DNA of 10,303 bases from Pseudomonadota bacterium (GTDB lineage Bacteria > Desulfobacterota > Desulfobacteria > Desulfobacterales > ETH-SRB1), in NCBI GenBank assembly GCA_018897415.1, contig JAHIKR010000186.1, forward strand, positions 1 through 10,303, written 5' to 3'. A program made the translations under genes and the position numbers. Positions 1-5,174 of the stretch are shown piece after piece. The notes beneath the pieces were generated by a model. The model was not told the DNA's origin. It ran no database searches and was given only the letters and a program-made list of their open reading frames with translations. Position 1 is the first letter of the stretch. Every line of letters begins with the position of its first letter.

Positions 1-1
1 A

Positions 2-577
2 GAGGTAAATTTTATTTCGGTCAAAGGCCCGGAACTTCTCTCCAGATGGGTTGGAGAAAGCGAGAAGGGAGTTAGGGAAATTTTCAAGAAAGCCAGGCAG
101 GCCTCTCCATGTATCATATTTTTCGATGAAATAGACAGTGTAGTTCCCAGGCGTGGTTCGGAAGCTGCATCCCATGTGGTCGATCGCGTTATCAGCCAAT
201 TCCTGACCGAGCTTGATGGTATTGAGGAACTCAAGGGGATTGTAGTTTTAGCAGCCACCAACAGGCTGGACATTATTGATCCTGCCTTGCTCAGAGCAGG
301 AAGATTTGATTTTCAGCTCAAACTTCCCGTGCCTGATGAAGAAACAAGATTGGAGATATTTAAAGTCCATACAAGAGGGAAACCTTTGAATTCAGATGTT
401 GATCTTAACTCTCTGGTCAATGCTACCGAAGGCCTTGTAGGCGCAGATATAGAGTCCATATGCAGAAAGGCATCTCTGTCCGCTATAAGGGAGTTTATAG
501 AATCGGGAGGTGAGGATTACTCTAAGTTTCAGGTTTCCGCTCTGCACTTTGAGGAAGCATTGAAGGAAAGTCAGTAG
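2..577 (+). CDS. CDC48/VCP-like AAA+ ATPase, 3' end only
   Basis: Partial gene open at the left edge; 191 C-terminal residues are visible. It reads through a typical CDC48-type AAA module: pore-loop region GPELLSRWVGESE (fragment residues 9-21), Walker B IIFFDEID (38-45), sensor 1 VVLAATN (81-87) and the paired arginine fingers of LRAGRFD (R98, R101), then the helical lid with GLVGADIESICRKAS. Walker A lies upstream of the window. Proteins of this type are hexameric, ATP-driven protein unfoldases or remodellers in the cytosol. Its position next to gas vesicle genes suggests work on vesicle proteins, but that is inference. It is not GvpN, which belongs to a different AAA+ subfamily (MoxR-like). 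The TAG stop lies inside the first unit (CAGTAGG) of a heptad repeat tract, so repeat DNA abuts or has replaced the original 3' end. Confidence 0.93.
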   Translation, partial: EVNFISVKGPELLSRWVGESEKGVREIFKKARQASPCIIFFDEIDSVVPRRGSEAASHVVDRVISQFLTELDGIEELKGIVVLAATNRLDIIDPALLRAGRFDFQLKLPVPDEETRLEIFKVHTRGKPLNSDVDLNSLVNATEGLVGADIESICRKASLSAIREFIESGGEDYSKFQVSALHFEEALKESQ

Positions 578-606
578 GCAGTGGTCAGTGGTTAGTGGTC
601 AGTGGT
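572..606. repeat. Heptad repeat tract, NAGTGGT type
   Basis: Five consecutive 7-bp units in one register: CAGTAGG, CAGTGGT, CAGTGGT, TAGTGGT, CAGTGGT. The first unit supplies the TAG stop of the AAA+ gene at unit positions 4-6. Confidence 0.85.
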
Positions 607-619
607 TTTAGTAAAACGC

Positions 620-710
620 GAATATCGAATGTCGAACAAGGAATGTCGAATTATGAAGTTTAATAAGGTTTTCCATTACTTCGACATTCATCATTCCTTG
701 TTCGATATTC
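620..710. repeat. Long imperfect palindrome built of heptads
   Basis: The left arm (620-658) reads as 7-bp units GAATATC, GAATGTC, GAACAAG, GAATGTC, GAATTAT, GAAG. The right arm (679-710) is its imperfect reverse complement, in units such as CGACATT, CATCATT, CCTTGTT, CGATATT. They would fold into a hairpin with a loop of about 20 bases. It is followed by a perfect 10-bp palindrome, CTGCCGGCAG (721-730). It has no coding potential worth calling and looks like a dispersed intergenic repeat of the MITE or REP kind. Whether it is mobile is not shown by this copy alone. Confidence 0.75.
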
Positions 711-784
711 TGCGGTTCACCTGCCGGCAGGCAGGAAACAAAATGAGTTTAAGTCAACAACATTGGGAGGCAGGGATCATTAGT

Positions 785-833
785 TAGTGGTCAGTGGATA
801 GTAGGCAGTAACAAGTAACAAGCAACCAGCAAC
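785..833. repeat. Heptad repeat tract, mixed units
   Basis: Seven units in perfect register: TAGTGGT, CAGTGGA, TAGTAGG, CAGTAAC, AAGTAAC, AAGCAAC, CAGCAAC. The unit changes from NAGTGGT to NAGCAAC without losing the 7-bp phase. It ends just before the weak AGGG Shine-Dalgarno (841-844) of the next gene. Together with the tract and palindrome upstream it fills the 275-bp gap; I see no gene in that gap. Confidence 0.82.
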
Positions 834-852
834 GAGCTTTAGGGAAAAAATA

Positions 853-1881
853 ATGACGCAAGAAGGAAAATTCATCTACGGCTTTATCAGTACAAATAAA
901 CAGAAAAATCTTGGTTCCATAGGCATTGAACAGGGCGATGTTTACTTCTTTCCCTATAAGGATGTTGCTGCTGTGGTTAGCGATTTGCCGCTCATACAAT
1001 TTGATTCTCTACCCAAAGAAACTCTCCTGCGCAATCTGGCCATTTATCAAACTGTTATCGAAGAGGTAATGAATAGGCATCACATTATTCCGATGAAATT
1101 CGGAAACATGGTTCGAGGGGAAGAAGATCTTAGAAGAATGCTGGAAAAGGGTTACGGTCAGATCAATATAAGCCTTAAGGAGATGGAGAACAAAATAGAA
1201 CTCGATGTGGCAGCACTATGGAGCGACATGGAGACAATTTTAAAGGAAATAAGTGAAGAAGAGGAAGTTAAGAGTCTCAAAGCAGAAGCACTAACAAAAC
1301 CTCCTGCCCAGGTTTTTGAAAGCAAGATAAAATTGGGAAAATTAGTTAAGGACACGTTGGATAAAAAGAGAGAACAATGTGCTTCTCAGTTATCGGATGT
1401 TCTGAAGAAGGATGCAGAAAATTATCGTTCCCACGCTGTTATGGATGACTCTATGATAATGAACACAGCCTTCCTGATAGATAAGGATAGACAGGAAACT
1501 TTTGAGTCAAAAGTGGATCAACTGGATAAACAATATAATGGCAAAATCAATTTTCGAATCGTAGGTCCCCTCCCCCCTTATAGCTTTACTACTCTGGAGA
1601 TGAAAAGGGTAGAATTCGGAGAGGTAAACGAGGCGAGAGAGGTGTTGGGTTTAGGCGAAGAAGCGACGATTTCGGAAATCAAGGGTGCCTACAGGGAAAT
1701 GAGCAAGAGATTTCATCCCGATAAATATCCTGGCGATCTGGAAGCACAAAAACGGTTTGAGAAAATGACTAAGGCCTATCAGAGGCTCAGCGATTATTGC
1801 CATGAGGATCGATGTTCCTTTAAAGAAGCGGATGTCAGGGACTGGATAGATGTCAGGAAATCAGTGGTTAGTGGACAGTGA
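853..1881 (+). CDS. GvpL/GvpF gas vesicle protein fused to a DnaJ J-domain
   Basis: Residues about 5-248 are a full GvpL/GvpF domain: the N-terminal strand FIYGFIST, a GSIGI turn, a VAAVVSDL segment, the conserved region HHIIPMKFGNMV, and the C-terminal signature VGPLPPYSF (237-245). GvpL/F proteins are accessory proteins that bind the shell protein GvpA and help start vesicle assembly. Residues about 259-322 are a J-domain (EVLGLGEEATISEIKGAYREM) with the diagnostic HPD tripeptide at 288-290, which in the J-domain family stimulates Hsp70 ATPase. No G/F or zinc-finger region follows. The fusion implies recruitment of DnaK to GvpL/F clients (inference). The start ATG has a weak AGGG at 841-844. 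The last residues, SVVSG and Q, and the stop are encoded by heptad repeats and are probably not part of the fold. The 342 aa exceed the usual 240-280 aa because of the J-domain. Confidence 0.93.
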   Translation: MTQEGKFIYGFISTNKQKNLGSIGIEQGDVYFFPYKDVAAVVSDLPLIQFDSLPKETLLRNLAIYQTVIEEVMNRHHIIPMKFGNMVRGEEDLRRMLEKGYGQINISLKEMENKIELDVAALWSDMETILKEISEEEEVKSLKAEALTKPPAQVFESKIKLGKLVKDTLDKKREQCASQLSDVLKKDAENYRSHAVMDDSMIMNTAFLIDKDRQETFESKVDQLDKQYNGKINFRIVGPLPPYSFTTLEMKRVEFGEVNEAREVLGLGEEATISEIKGAYREMSKRFHPDKYPGDLEAQKRFEKMTKAYQRLSDYCHEDRCSFKEADVRDWIDVRKSVVSGQ

Positions 1882-1910
1882 ACAGTGGTCAGCAACAAAC
1901 AACAAGCAAG
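1862..1910. repeat. Heptad repeat tract bridging stop and start codons
   Basis: Seven units in perfect register: CAGTGGT, TAGTGGA, CAGTGAA, CAGTGGT, CAGCAAC, AAACAAC, AAGCAAG. The TGA of the upstream gene (1879-1881) is unit positions 4-6 of CAGTGAA, and the ATG of the downstream gene at 1911 begins at the next unit boundary. Confidence 0.88.
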
Positions 1911-2588
1911 ATGAGAAAACTGCTTTATGTGCCGATTATTCATGTGGATTCTGATTTGGGGAGCATTGCACCTGCCATTGACAAAAGAAGTACGCAAATA
2001 TGCGGAAAAGAACGGTGGGAAAGACATAAACAGATTGTGTCCACATTTTGGGATAATATTGAGGAATATTTCAAGAAACAGGATGCCGGTAATTTGAAAA
2101 TCTATCAGGATGGATTAATGGCGGATGGCGAGCTTGGTCAAAAGATCATTGAGGAAGGAGCACAAAAAGGTAGCAGAAATTACCGGATTGTACTTGAGCT
2201 GATCAGAAGAGGCGCTGAGATCAGAAAAACAGAAGATGTAGCGCTTCTTAAGGAAGAATATAATCGGATCCTCAAGCTTGCCCAGAGCAAATCGCTCTGG
2301 GAGAGGACTACGGCTTACATAGGGTACAGATTTCATAAAGGCCGGCTTATGATGAAAAGGGATAAATTTATTGCCGGCACCATAAATCAGACCTTAAAAG
2401 AGGAAGAAATAGGTGTACTCTTCATAGGTGCCTATCATGATGTCATTCCTCTACTTGCCGATGATATTGCAATTGAAGAGGTGAAAAAAACCGAAAAAGT
2501 GAGGGAATATTTTAAAATGCTCATCTCCGGAGGAGATAAAGAAAGGTTCGACGAGCTGGCTGAGTATTTAGTGGACAGGGGTCAGTGA
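1911..2588 (+). CDS. Unrecognised cluster protein, weak TraB/ChaN-like motifs
   Basis: A 225-aa soluble protein I cannot place with confidence. It opens with a hydrophobic strand and a polar turn, LLYVPIIHVDSDLGSI (4-19), has a charged helical middle, and near the C-terminus shows VLFIGAYHDVIPLL, with the G-x-x-H element at 173-176. A buried strand ending in G-x-x-H, paired with an early histidine, recalls the EreA/TraB/ChaN superfamily; this is only a motif-level resemblance. There is no signal peptide or membrane helix. An upstream in-frame ATG at 1878 would add 11 residues encoded wholly by heptad repeat DNA, so I prefer ATG 1911, although no clear Shine-Dalgarno precedes either. The C-terminus YLVDRGQ and the stop also run into repeat units. 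Its place between two gvpL/F genes suggests a gas vesicle-associated role. Confidence 0.82.
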   Translation: MRKLLYVPIIHVDSDLGSIAPAIDKRSTQICGKERWERHKQIVSTFWDNIEEYFKKQDAGNLKIYQDGLMADGELGQKIIEEGAQKGSRNYRIVLELIRRGAEIRKTEDVALLKEEYNRILKLAQSKSLWERTTAYIGYRFHKGRLMMKRDKFIAGTINQTLKEEEIGVLFIGAYHDVIPLLADDIAIEEVKKTEKVREYFKMLISGGDKERFDELAEYLVDRGQ

Positions 2589-2743
2589 ATAGTGGTCAGT
2601 GAACAGTGGTCAGTGATTAGTGAACAGCAACAAATACCTAATAACAAATAACAAATAACAAATAACAAATAACAAATAACAAATAACAAATAACAAATAA
2701 CAAATAACAAATAACAAATAACAAATAACAAATAACCAATGAC
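2569..2743. repeat. Uninterrupted 25-unit heptad array with (AAATAAC)13
   Basis: 175 bp of continuous 7-bp periodicity. Units run TAGTGGA, CAGGGGT, CAGTGAA, TAGTGGT, CAGTGAA, CAGTGGT, CAGTGAT, TAGTGAA, CAGCAAC, AAATACC, TAATAAC, then 13 identical AAATAAC copies (2646-2736), then CAATGAC. The upstream TGA stop sits in the third unit and the downstream ATG (2739) in the last unit, so the array spans the whole intergenic gap. There is no Shine-Dalgarno in it. Identical tandem copies are prone to slippage, so copy number may vary. Confidence 0.95.
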
Positions 2744-3491
2744 CGAAGAAGGACAATATATATACGCTATTGTGGCGGCTGATGAAGAGAGAAATTTCGG
2801 CTCTATTGGTATCGGCAGGCGGAATGATGATGTTTCTACTGTCTGTTACCGGGACATAGGGGCTGTTATCAGTCCTTCTCTTATTATGAAATATCCAGTT
2901 TCCAGGGCCAATACCATTGCACACCAGAAAGTCATGGAAGAGGCAATGAAATATTACCCTGTACTTCCGGTAAGATTCGGGACTGTCGGTGAGCGAACCG
3001 GGCTTATCAAAGAAAAGGTTCTTAAGGCCAGATATGACGAGCTTAAAAAGCTCTTAGGATATGTGGAAGATAAGATAGAACTTGGCCTCAAGGCTCTATG
3101 GTTGAATATGCAAGCCATTTATAAGGAAATTATTGATGAAAACGGGGATATCAGGTCGTTAAGAGATCGAATTATGTCAAAAGCAATTAAGCCGCAGCGA
3201 GATCAGATTCGATTGGGTGAAATAGTTAAAAAAACTTTGGATGCTAAAAGAATGCAGGATGAAAAAGCGATTCTCGATCCCCTTAAAGGGCTCTGGGTAG
3301 ACCATAAGGTAAACAATGGCTTCGGTGATCAGATGGTAACCAACAGCTCCTTTTTAGTTACAAAAGATCGGGAAAAAAAATTTGATGACGCGGTTGATAA
3401 ACTGAGCACAAAATATGATGGAAGAATGAAATTCAAATACGTAGGTCCGGTGCCGCCGTGTAATTTCATAGAAATTGTAGTGAAATGGTGA
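2739..3491 (+). CDS. GvpL/GvpF gas vesicle protein, second paralog
   Basis: A 250-aa protein spanning the normal GvpL/GvpF length. It has the family's N-terminal strand YIYAIVA, a FGSIGI turn, DIGAVIS, the conserved YYPVLPVRFGTV segment, a charged helical hairpin (about 85-160), the SSFLVTKDREKKFDDAVDKL region and the C-terminal motif VGPVPPCNFIEIVV. It resembles the GvpL/F part of the gene at 853 but has no J-domain. GvpL/F proteins are minor or accessory proteins for vesicle nucleation, acting in the cytosol with GvpA. The ATG falls in the last unit of the heptad array and has no Shine-Dalgarno, so translation must rely on an A-rich unstructured leader or on coupling. Its stop TGA lies in a unit (TGGTGAT) of the next array. 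Confidence 0.93.
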   Translation: MTEEGQYIYAIVAADEERNFGSIGIGRRNDDVSTVCYRDIGAVISPSLIMKYPVSRANTIAHQKVMEEAMKYYPVLPVRFGTVGERTGLIKEKVLKARYDELKKLLGYVEDKIELGLKALWLNMQAIYKEIIDENGDIRSLRDRIMSKAIKPQRDQIRLGEIVKKTLDAKRMQDEKAILDPLKGLWVDHKVNNGFGDQMVTNSSFLVTKDREKKFDDAVDKLSTKYDGRMKFKYVGPVPPCNFIEIVVKW

Positions 3492-3590
3492 TTAGTGGTC
3501 AGTGGGCAGTGATCAGTGATCAGGGGTCAGGGAACAGTGGTTAGCAACCAGCAACCAATGACTAATGACAAGTGACAAATGACTAAAACA
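3486..3590. repeat. 15-unit heptad array between gvpL/F and gvpG
   Basis: The units change in steps while register holds: TGGTGAT (carrying the upstream stop), TAGTGGT, CAGTGGG, CAGTGAT, CAGTGAT, CAGGGGT, CAGGGAA, CAGTGGT, TAGCAAC, CAGCAAC, CAATGAC, TAATGAC, AAGTGAC, AAATGAC, TAAAACA. The last A begins the gvpG ATG. Three unit types (NAGTGGT, NAGCAAC, NAATGAC) follow each other, as in the 2569 array. Confidence 0.9.
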
Positions 3591-3829
3591 TGGCTTTCAT
3601 AATAGATGACATTTTACTTTCTCCCTTAAAGTTTGCCGTATGGATTGCGGCAAAGCTTAGGGATTCCGCATATCAGGAGATGACCGACGAGTCCAGGGTT
3701 CATGAAGAGCTTTTGGCCCTTCAGATGCGGTATGAGATGGAAGAAATCGACGATGAAACGTATGAGAAGGAAGAAACAAAATTGATGGATAGATTAGAGG
3801 CAATCAGAGAAATGAAAGAGGAGATGTAG
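3590..3829 (+). CDS. gvpG: Gas vesicle protein GvpG
   Basis: A 79-aa protein with the GvpG pattern: a hydrophobic, membrane-surface-like N-terminus (FIIDDILLSPLKFAVWIAAKL, listed here only in part of its context) followed by a charged coiled-coil-like helix in which ELLALQMRYEMEEIDDETYE is the conserved core, ending in short acidic and basic repeats. GvpG is one of the minor accessory proteins required together with F, J, K, L and M for vesicle formation. It starts at the end of a heptad array with no clear Shine-Dalgarno and is followed after 2 bp by the zinc ribbon gene, so the two are probably translationally coupled. Length is typical for the family. Confidence 0.93.
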   Translation: MAFIIDDILLSPLKFAVWIAAKLRDSAYQEMTDESRVHEELLALQMRYEMEEIDDETYEKEETKLMDRLEAIREMKEEM

Positions 3830-3831
3830 AT

Positions 3832-4020
3832 ATGCCGAAGACAAAAGGAAAAAGAGGCGCGTTCAGGTGTCCCAGATGCGGAGAGATAACTTCCGGAGGT
3901 TTGAAGAGTTGCCCCGAATGTGGCCAGAGGCTGACCCTTGAATGTCCTGAATGCGGGCAAATCTGGCGTCATATCCATGGTTATAAATTTTGTCCCAATT
4001 GCGGGAAACGAATTGCGTAA
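3832..4020 (+). CDS. Double zinc ribbon protein
   Basis: A 62-aa basic protein made of two zinc ribbons: C13-x2-C16 with C27-x2-C30, and C38-x2-C41 with C54-x2-C57, each knuckle of the CPxCG type. It starts 2 bp after the gvpG stop, so it is in the same transcript and probably coupled. No other domain is present. Proteins of this type are often adaptor or nucleic-acid/protein-binding modules; no specific function can be read off. The same kind of Cys4 unit is attached to the GvpJ at 6266, which suggests zinc-ribbon-mediated contacts are a theme of this cluster (inference). Confidence 0.88.
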   Translation: MPKTKGKRGAFRCPRCGEITSGGLKSCPECGQRLTLECPECGQIWRHIHGYKFCPNCGKRIA

Positions 4021-4040
4021 CTGAATTTCCAACATCACAA

Positions 4041-4046
4041 AGGAGG
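4041..4046 (+). promoter_or_regulatory. Shine-Dalgarno that decides the gvpO start
   Basis: AGGAGG within AAAGGAGGTAA. It is only 3 nt from the ATG at 4050 but 9 nt from the in-frame ATG at 4056, which favours the latter as the true start. Confidence 0.75.
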
Positions 4047-4055
4047 TAAATGGAA

Positions 4056-4322
4056 ATGGCTTTAGCTATTGGAGAAGTGATCGAAAAAGCGCGGTCGGAA
4101 TTAAACAGCCTTACAGGCTTAGAGATTGAATCCACCCTGGGGGCGGCCAGAGAAGACGAGGGGTGGCTGGTAAGCGTGGAGGTTATCGAGAAACACTCGA
4201 TTCCGGATGGCATGGATATTCTGGCCACATACGAAACCAAACTCGATTCTGACGGAAATATGCTGGAATTCAAGCGTACCAAAATGCGTAAGCGTATTGA
4301 TATGGAAAATATCGAGGAATAG
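4056..4322 (+). CDS. gvpO: Gas vesicle protein GvpO
   Basis: An 88-aa protein with the GvpO core: an N-terminal helix (GEVIEKARSELNSLTGLEIE), then EGWLVSVEVIEKHSIPDGMDILATYE, a two-strand region, and DGNMLEFKRTKMRKR. GvpO is a small conserved accessory protein of gas vesicle clusters; a role in vesicle formation or gvp expression has been suggested in other organisms, and the exact mechanism is unknown. The start at 4056 is chosen over an ATG two codons earlier because of Shine-Dalgarno spacing. This is the best ribosome-binding site in the gvpG to gvpO run and is free of heptad repeats. Confidence 0.92.
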   Translation: MALAIGEVIEKARSELNSLTGLEIESTLGAAREDEGWLVSVEVIEKHSIPDGMDILATYETKLDSDGNMLEFKRTKMRKRIDMENIEE

Positions 4323-4398
4323 TTTTTATCTTTGATAGTCTGATTTTTGCTGTTGTTCATACTGCTTGAAAAAGGTGGCAAATCAAAGGCCCATACAA

Positions 4399-4809
4399 AT
4401 GACTCTTCTGCGAAGCTTCGGACAAGTAAACGATGAAGGAAAGATCGCCCTGGGGCGGAATTTTATGCTCCAGATGGGTTTGGAACCAGGTTCATTGGTT
4501 GGGTTGAAGGTTAATCGCATAACCGGCAGCGCGCGAGCACCCTATCTGATTATTCACAGGCCGGATAAGGAGCCGCGCTTTACTGCCCTGGAAACGGTCT
4601 TTTATCAGTGTCCATGCCGGATTGATTCAGGGAGCTGTATTATTTTAGACGATAAAGTGATGGCTGAATCCGGTTTTGAACCCGGCATTTCCCTGGAGTT
4701 CAAGCTGGCCGGCCCCGGAAATGCCCCATGGTTGGCTATCCGGAACCGCGGCCTAAAAAGATTGACGACAGTTCAGGTAAAGATGGGCCTAAAGCGCAAA
4801 AGCAAATGA
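4399..4809 (+). CDS. Protein with two tandem AbrB/SpoVT-like halves
   Basis: A 136-aa protein. The first half, LLRSFGQVNDEGKIALGRNFM followed by GLEPGSLVGLKV, has the swapped-hairpin AbrB/SpoVT pattern (strand, G-K-I-x-L turn, then a G-L-E-P-G loop). The second half repeats it more loosely: CRIDSGSCIILDDKVMAESGFEPGISLEFKLAG. AbrB-like domains usually bind DNA as dimers, so two halves in one chain could form a single-chain equivalent. The C-terminus is very basic (LKRKSK). ATG 4399 is chosen because AAAGG at 4385-4389 is 9 nt upstream; an in-frame TTG at 4366 would add 11 residues. The 76-bp gap before it holds no repeat and could carry a promoter, but I found no convincing -35/-10 pair. Assignment is by motif pattern only. 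Confidence 0.75.
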   Translation: MTLLRSFGQVNDEGKIALGRNFMLQMGLEPGSLVGLKVNRITGSARAPYLIIHRPDKEPRFTALETVFYQCPCRIDSGSCIILDDKVMAESGFEPGISLEFKLAGPGNAPWLAIRNRGLKRLTTVQVKMGLKRKSK

Positions 4810-4819
4810 CAGGTTATGG

Positions 4820-4833
4820 GAATTGAATATTGA
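4820..4833. repeat. Two heptads of the ATTGA family
   Basis: GAATTGA, ATATTGA. The same unit type forms a five-unit array at 10230-10264. Confidence 0.45.
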
Positions 4834-4850
4834 ACTAACAAGGTGAAGAG

Positions 4851-5120
4851 ATGAAATATTCTACGGGCAGGGGAACAAGGGCTAAACATTCTACGGCCAT
4901 GGAATGGGATGAGCACGAAAAGAAAAAACGGCGATCCATGATCAGGTACTCCACCGGCAGGGGAGCGGTTATAAGACATTCCTGCGGCGTATCGCTGGAC
5001 GAAGAGACATCAGAGCAGGAGAATAACCTCTCTCGAGATTTTGTGCCAGTGGAAGAGAAGAAAGAATCGAAAGAAAAAAAGAGTGAAAAAGATTTTAAGA
5101 AGGTAGTGGCAGATTACTAA
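4851..5120 (+). CDS. Small basic protein with duplicated YSTGRG motif
   Basis: An 89-aa protein I do not recognise. It contains an internal duplication: residues 2-21 (KYSTGRGTRAKHS, then WDE) and 32-51 (RYSTGRGAVIRHS, then LDE), spaced 30 residues apart. The shared pattern is [KR]-Y-S-T-G-R-G-x-x-x-[KR]-H-S. The rest is a very charged tail (EEKKESKEKKSEKDFKK), probably disordered. The Shine-Dalgarno AAGGTG (4840-4845) is 5 nt before the ATG, supporting that the gene is real. A duplicated Gly/Arg-rich phosphate-loop-like motif beside DNA-binding proteins suggests a nucleic-acid or protein-tethering peptide, but no function can be stated. Confidence 0.78.
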   Translation: MKYSTGRGTRAKHSTAMEWDEHEKKKRRSMIRYSTGRGAVIRHSCGVSLDEETSEQENNLSRDFVPVEEKKESKEKKSEKDFKKVVADY

Positions 5121-5132
5121 GGAAATGCTGCT

Positions 5133-5160
5133 CACTGCCCACTACCAACTACCCACTATT
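5133..5160. repeat. Short heptad tract in reverse orientation
   Basis: Four units CACTGCC, CACTACC, AACTACC, CACTATT, the reverse complement type of NAGTGGN, lying between the YSTGRG gene and the next Shine-Dalgarno. Confidence 0.65.
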
Positions 5161-5164
5161 TCTT

Positions 5165-5169
5165 GGAGG
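5165..5169 (+). promoter_or_regulatory. Shine-Dalgarno GGAGG deciding the start at 5175
   Basis: GGAGG lies 5 nt before ATG 5175. An in-frame TTG at 5163 overlaps this site and is unlikely to be the start. Confidence 0.75.
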
Positions 5170-5174
5170 CAAAA

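Noticed and set aside
602..787. Plus-strand 61-codon ORF in the first spacer
   Set aside because: It lies wholly in the palindrome and repeat DNA, has no Shine-Dalgarno and shows no protein-like pattern.
2610..2924. Minus-strand ORF with a repeated LLFVICY peptide
   Set aside because: It is the translation of the AAATAAC heptad array on the opposite strand and runs into the gvpL/F gene; no start signal.
4332..4364. Sigma-70 promoter TTGATA / CATACT before the AbrB-like gene
   Set aside because: The spacing is about 21 bp, too long, and the -10 match is poor.
3863..4381. Minus-strand 172-codon ORF opposite the zinc ribbon and gvpO genes
   Set aside because: The + strand carries recognisable proteins with Shine-Dalgarno sites here; the minus product has serine/isoleucine-rich shadow composition.
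5107..5130. Sigma-54 promoter (TGGC ... TGC) after the YSTGRG gene
   Set aside because: The GG and GC elements are 17 bp apart instead of 10.
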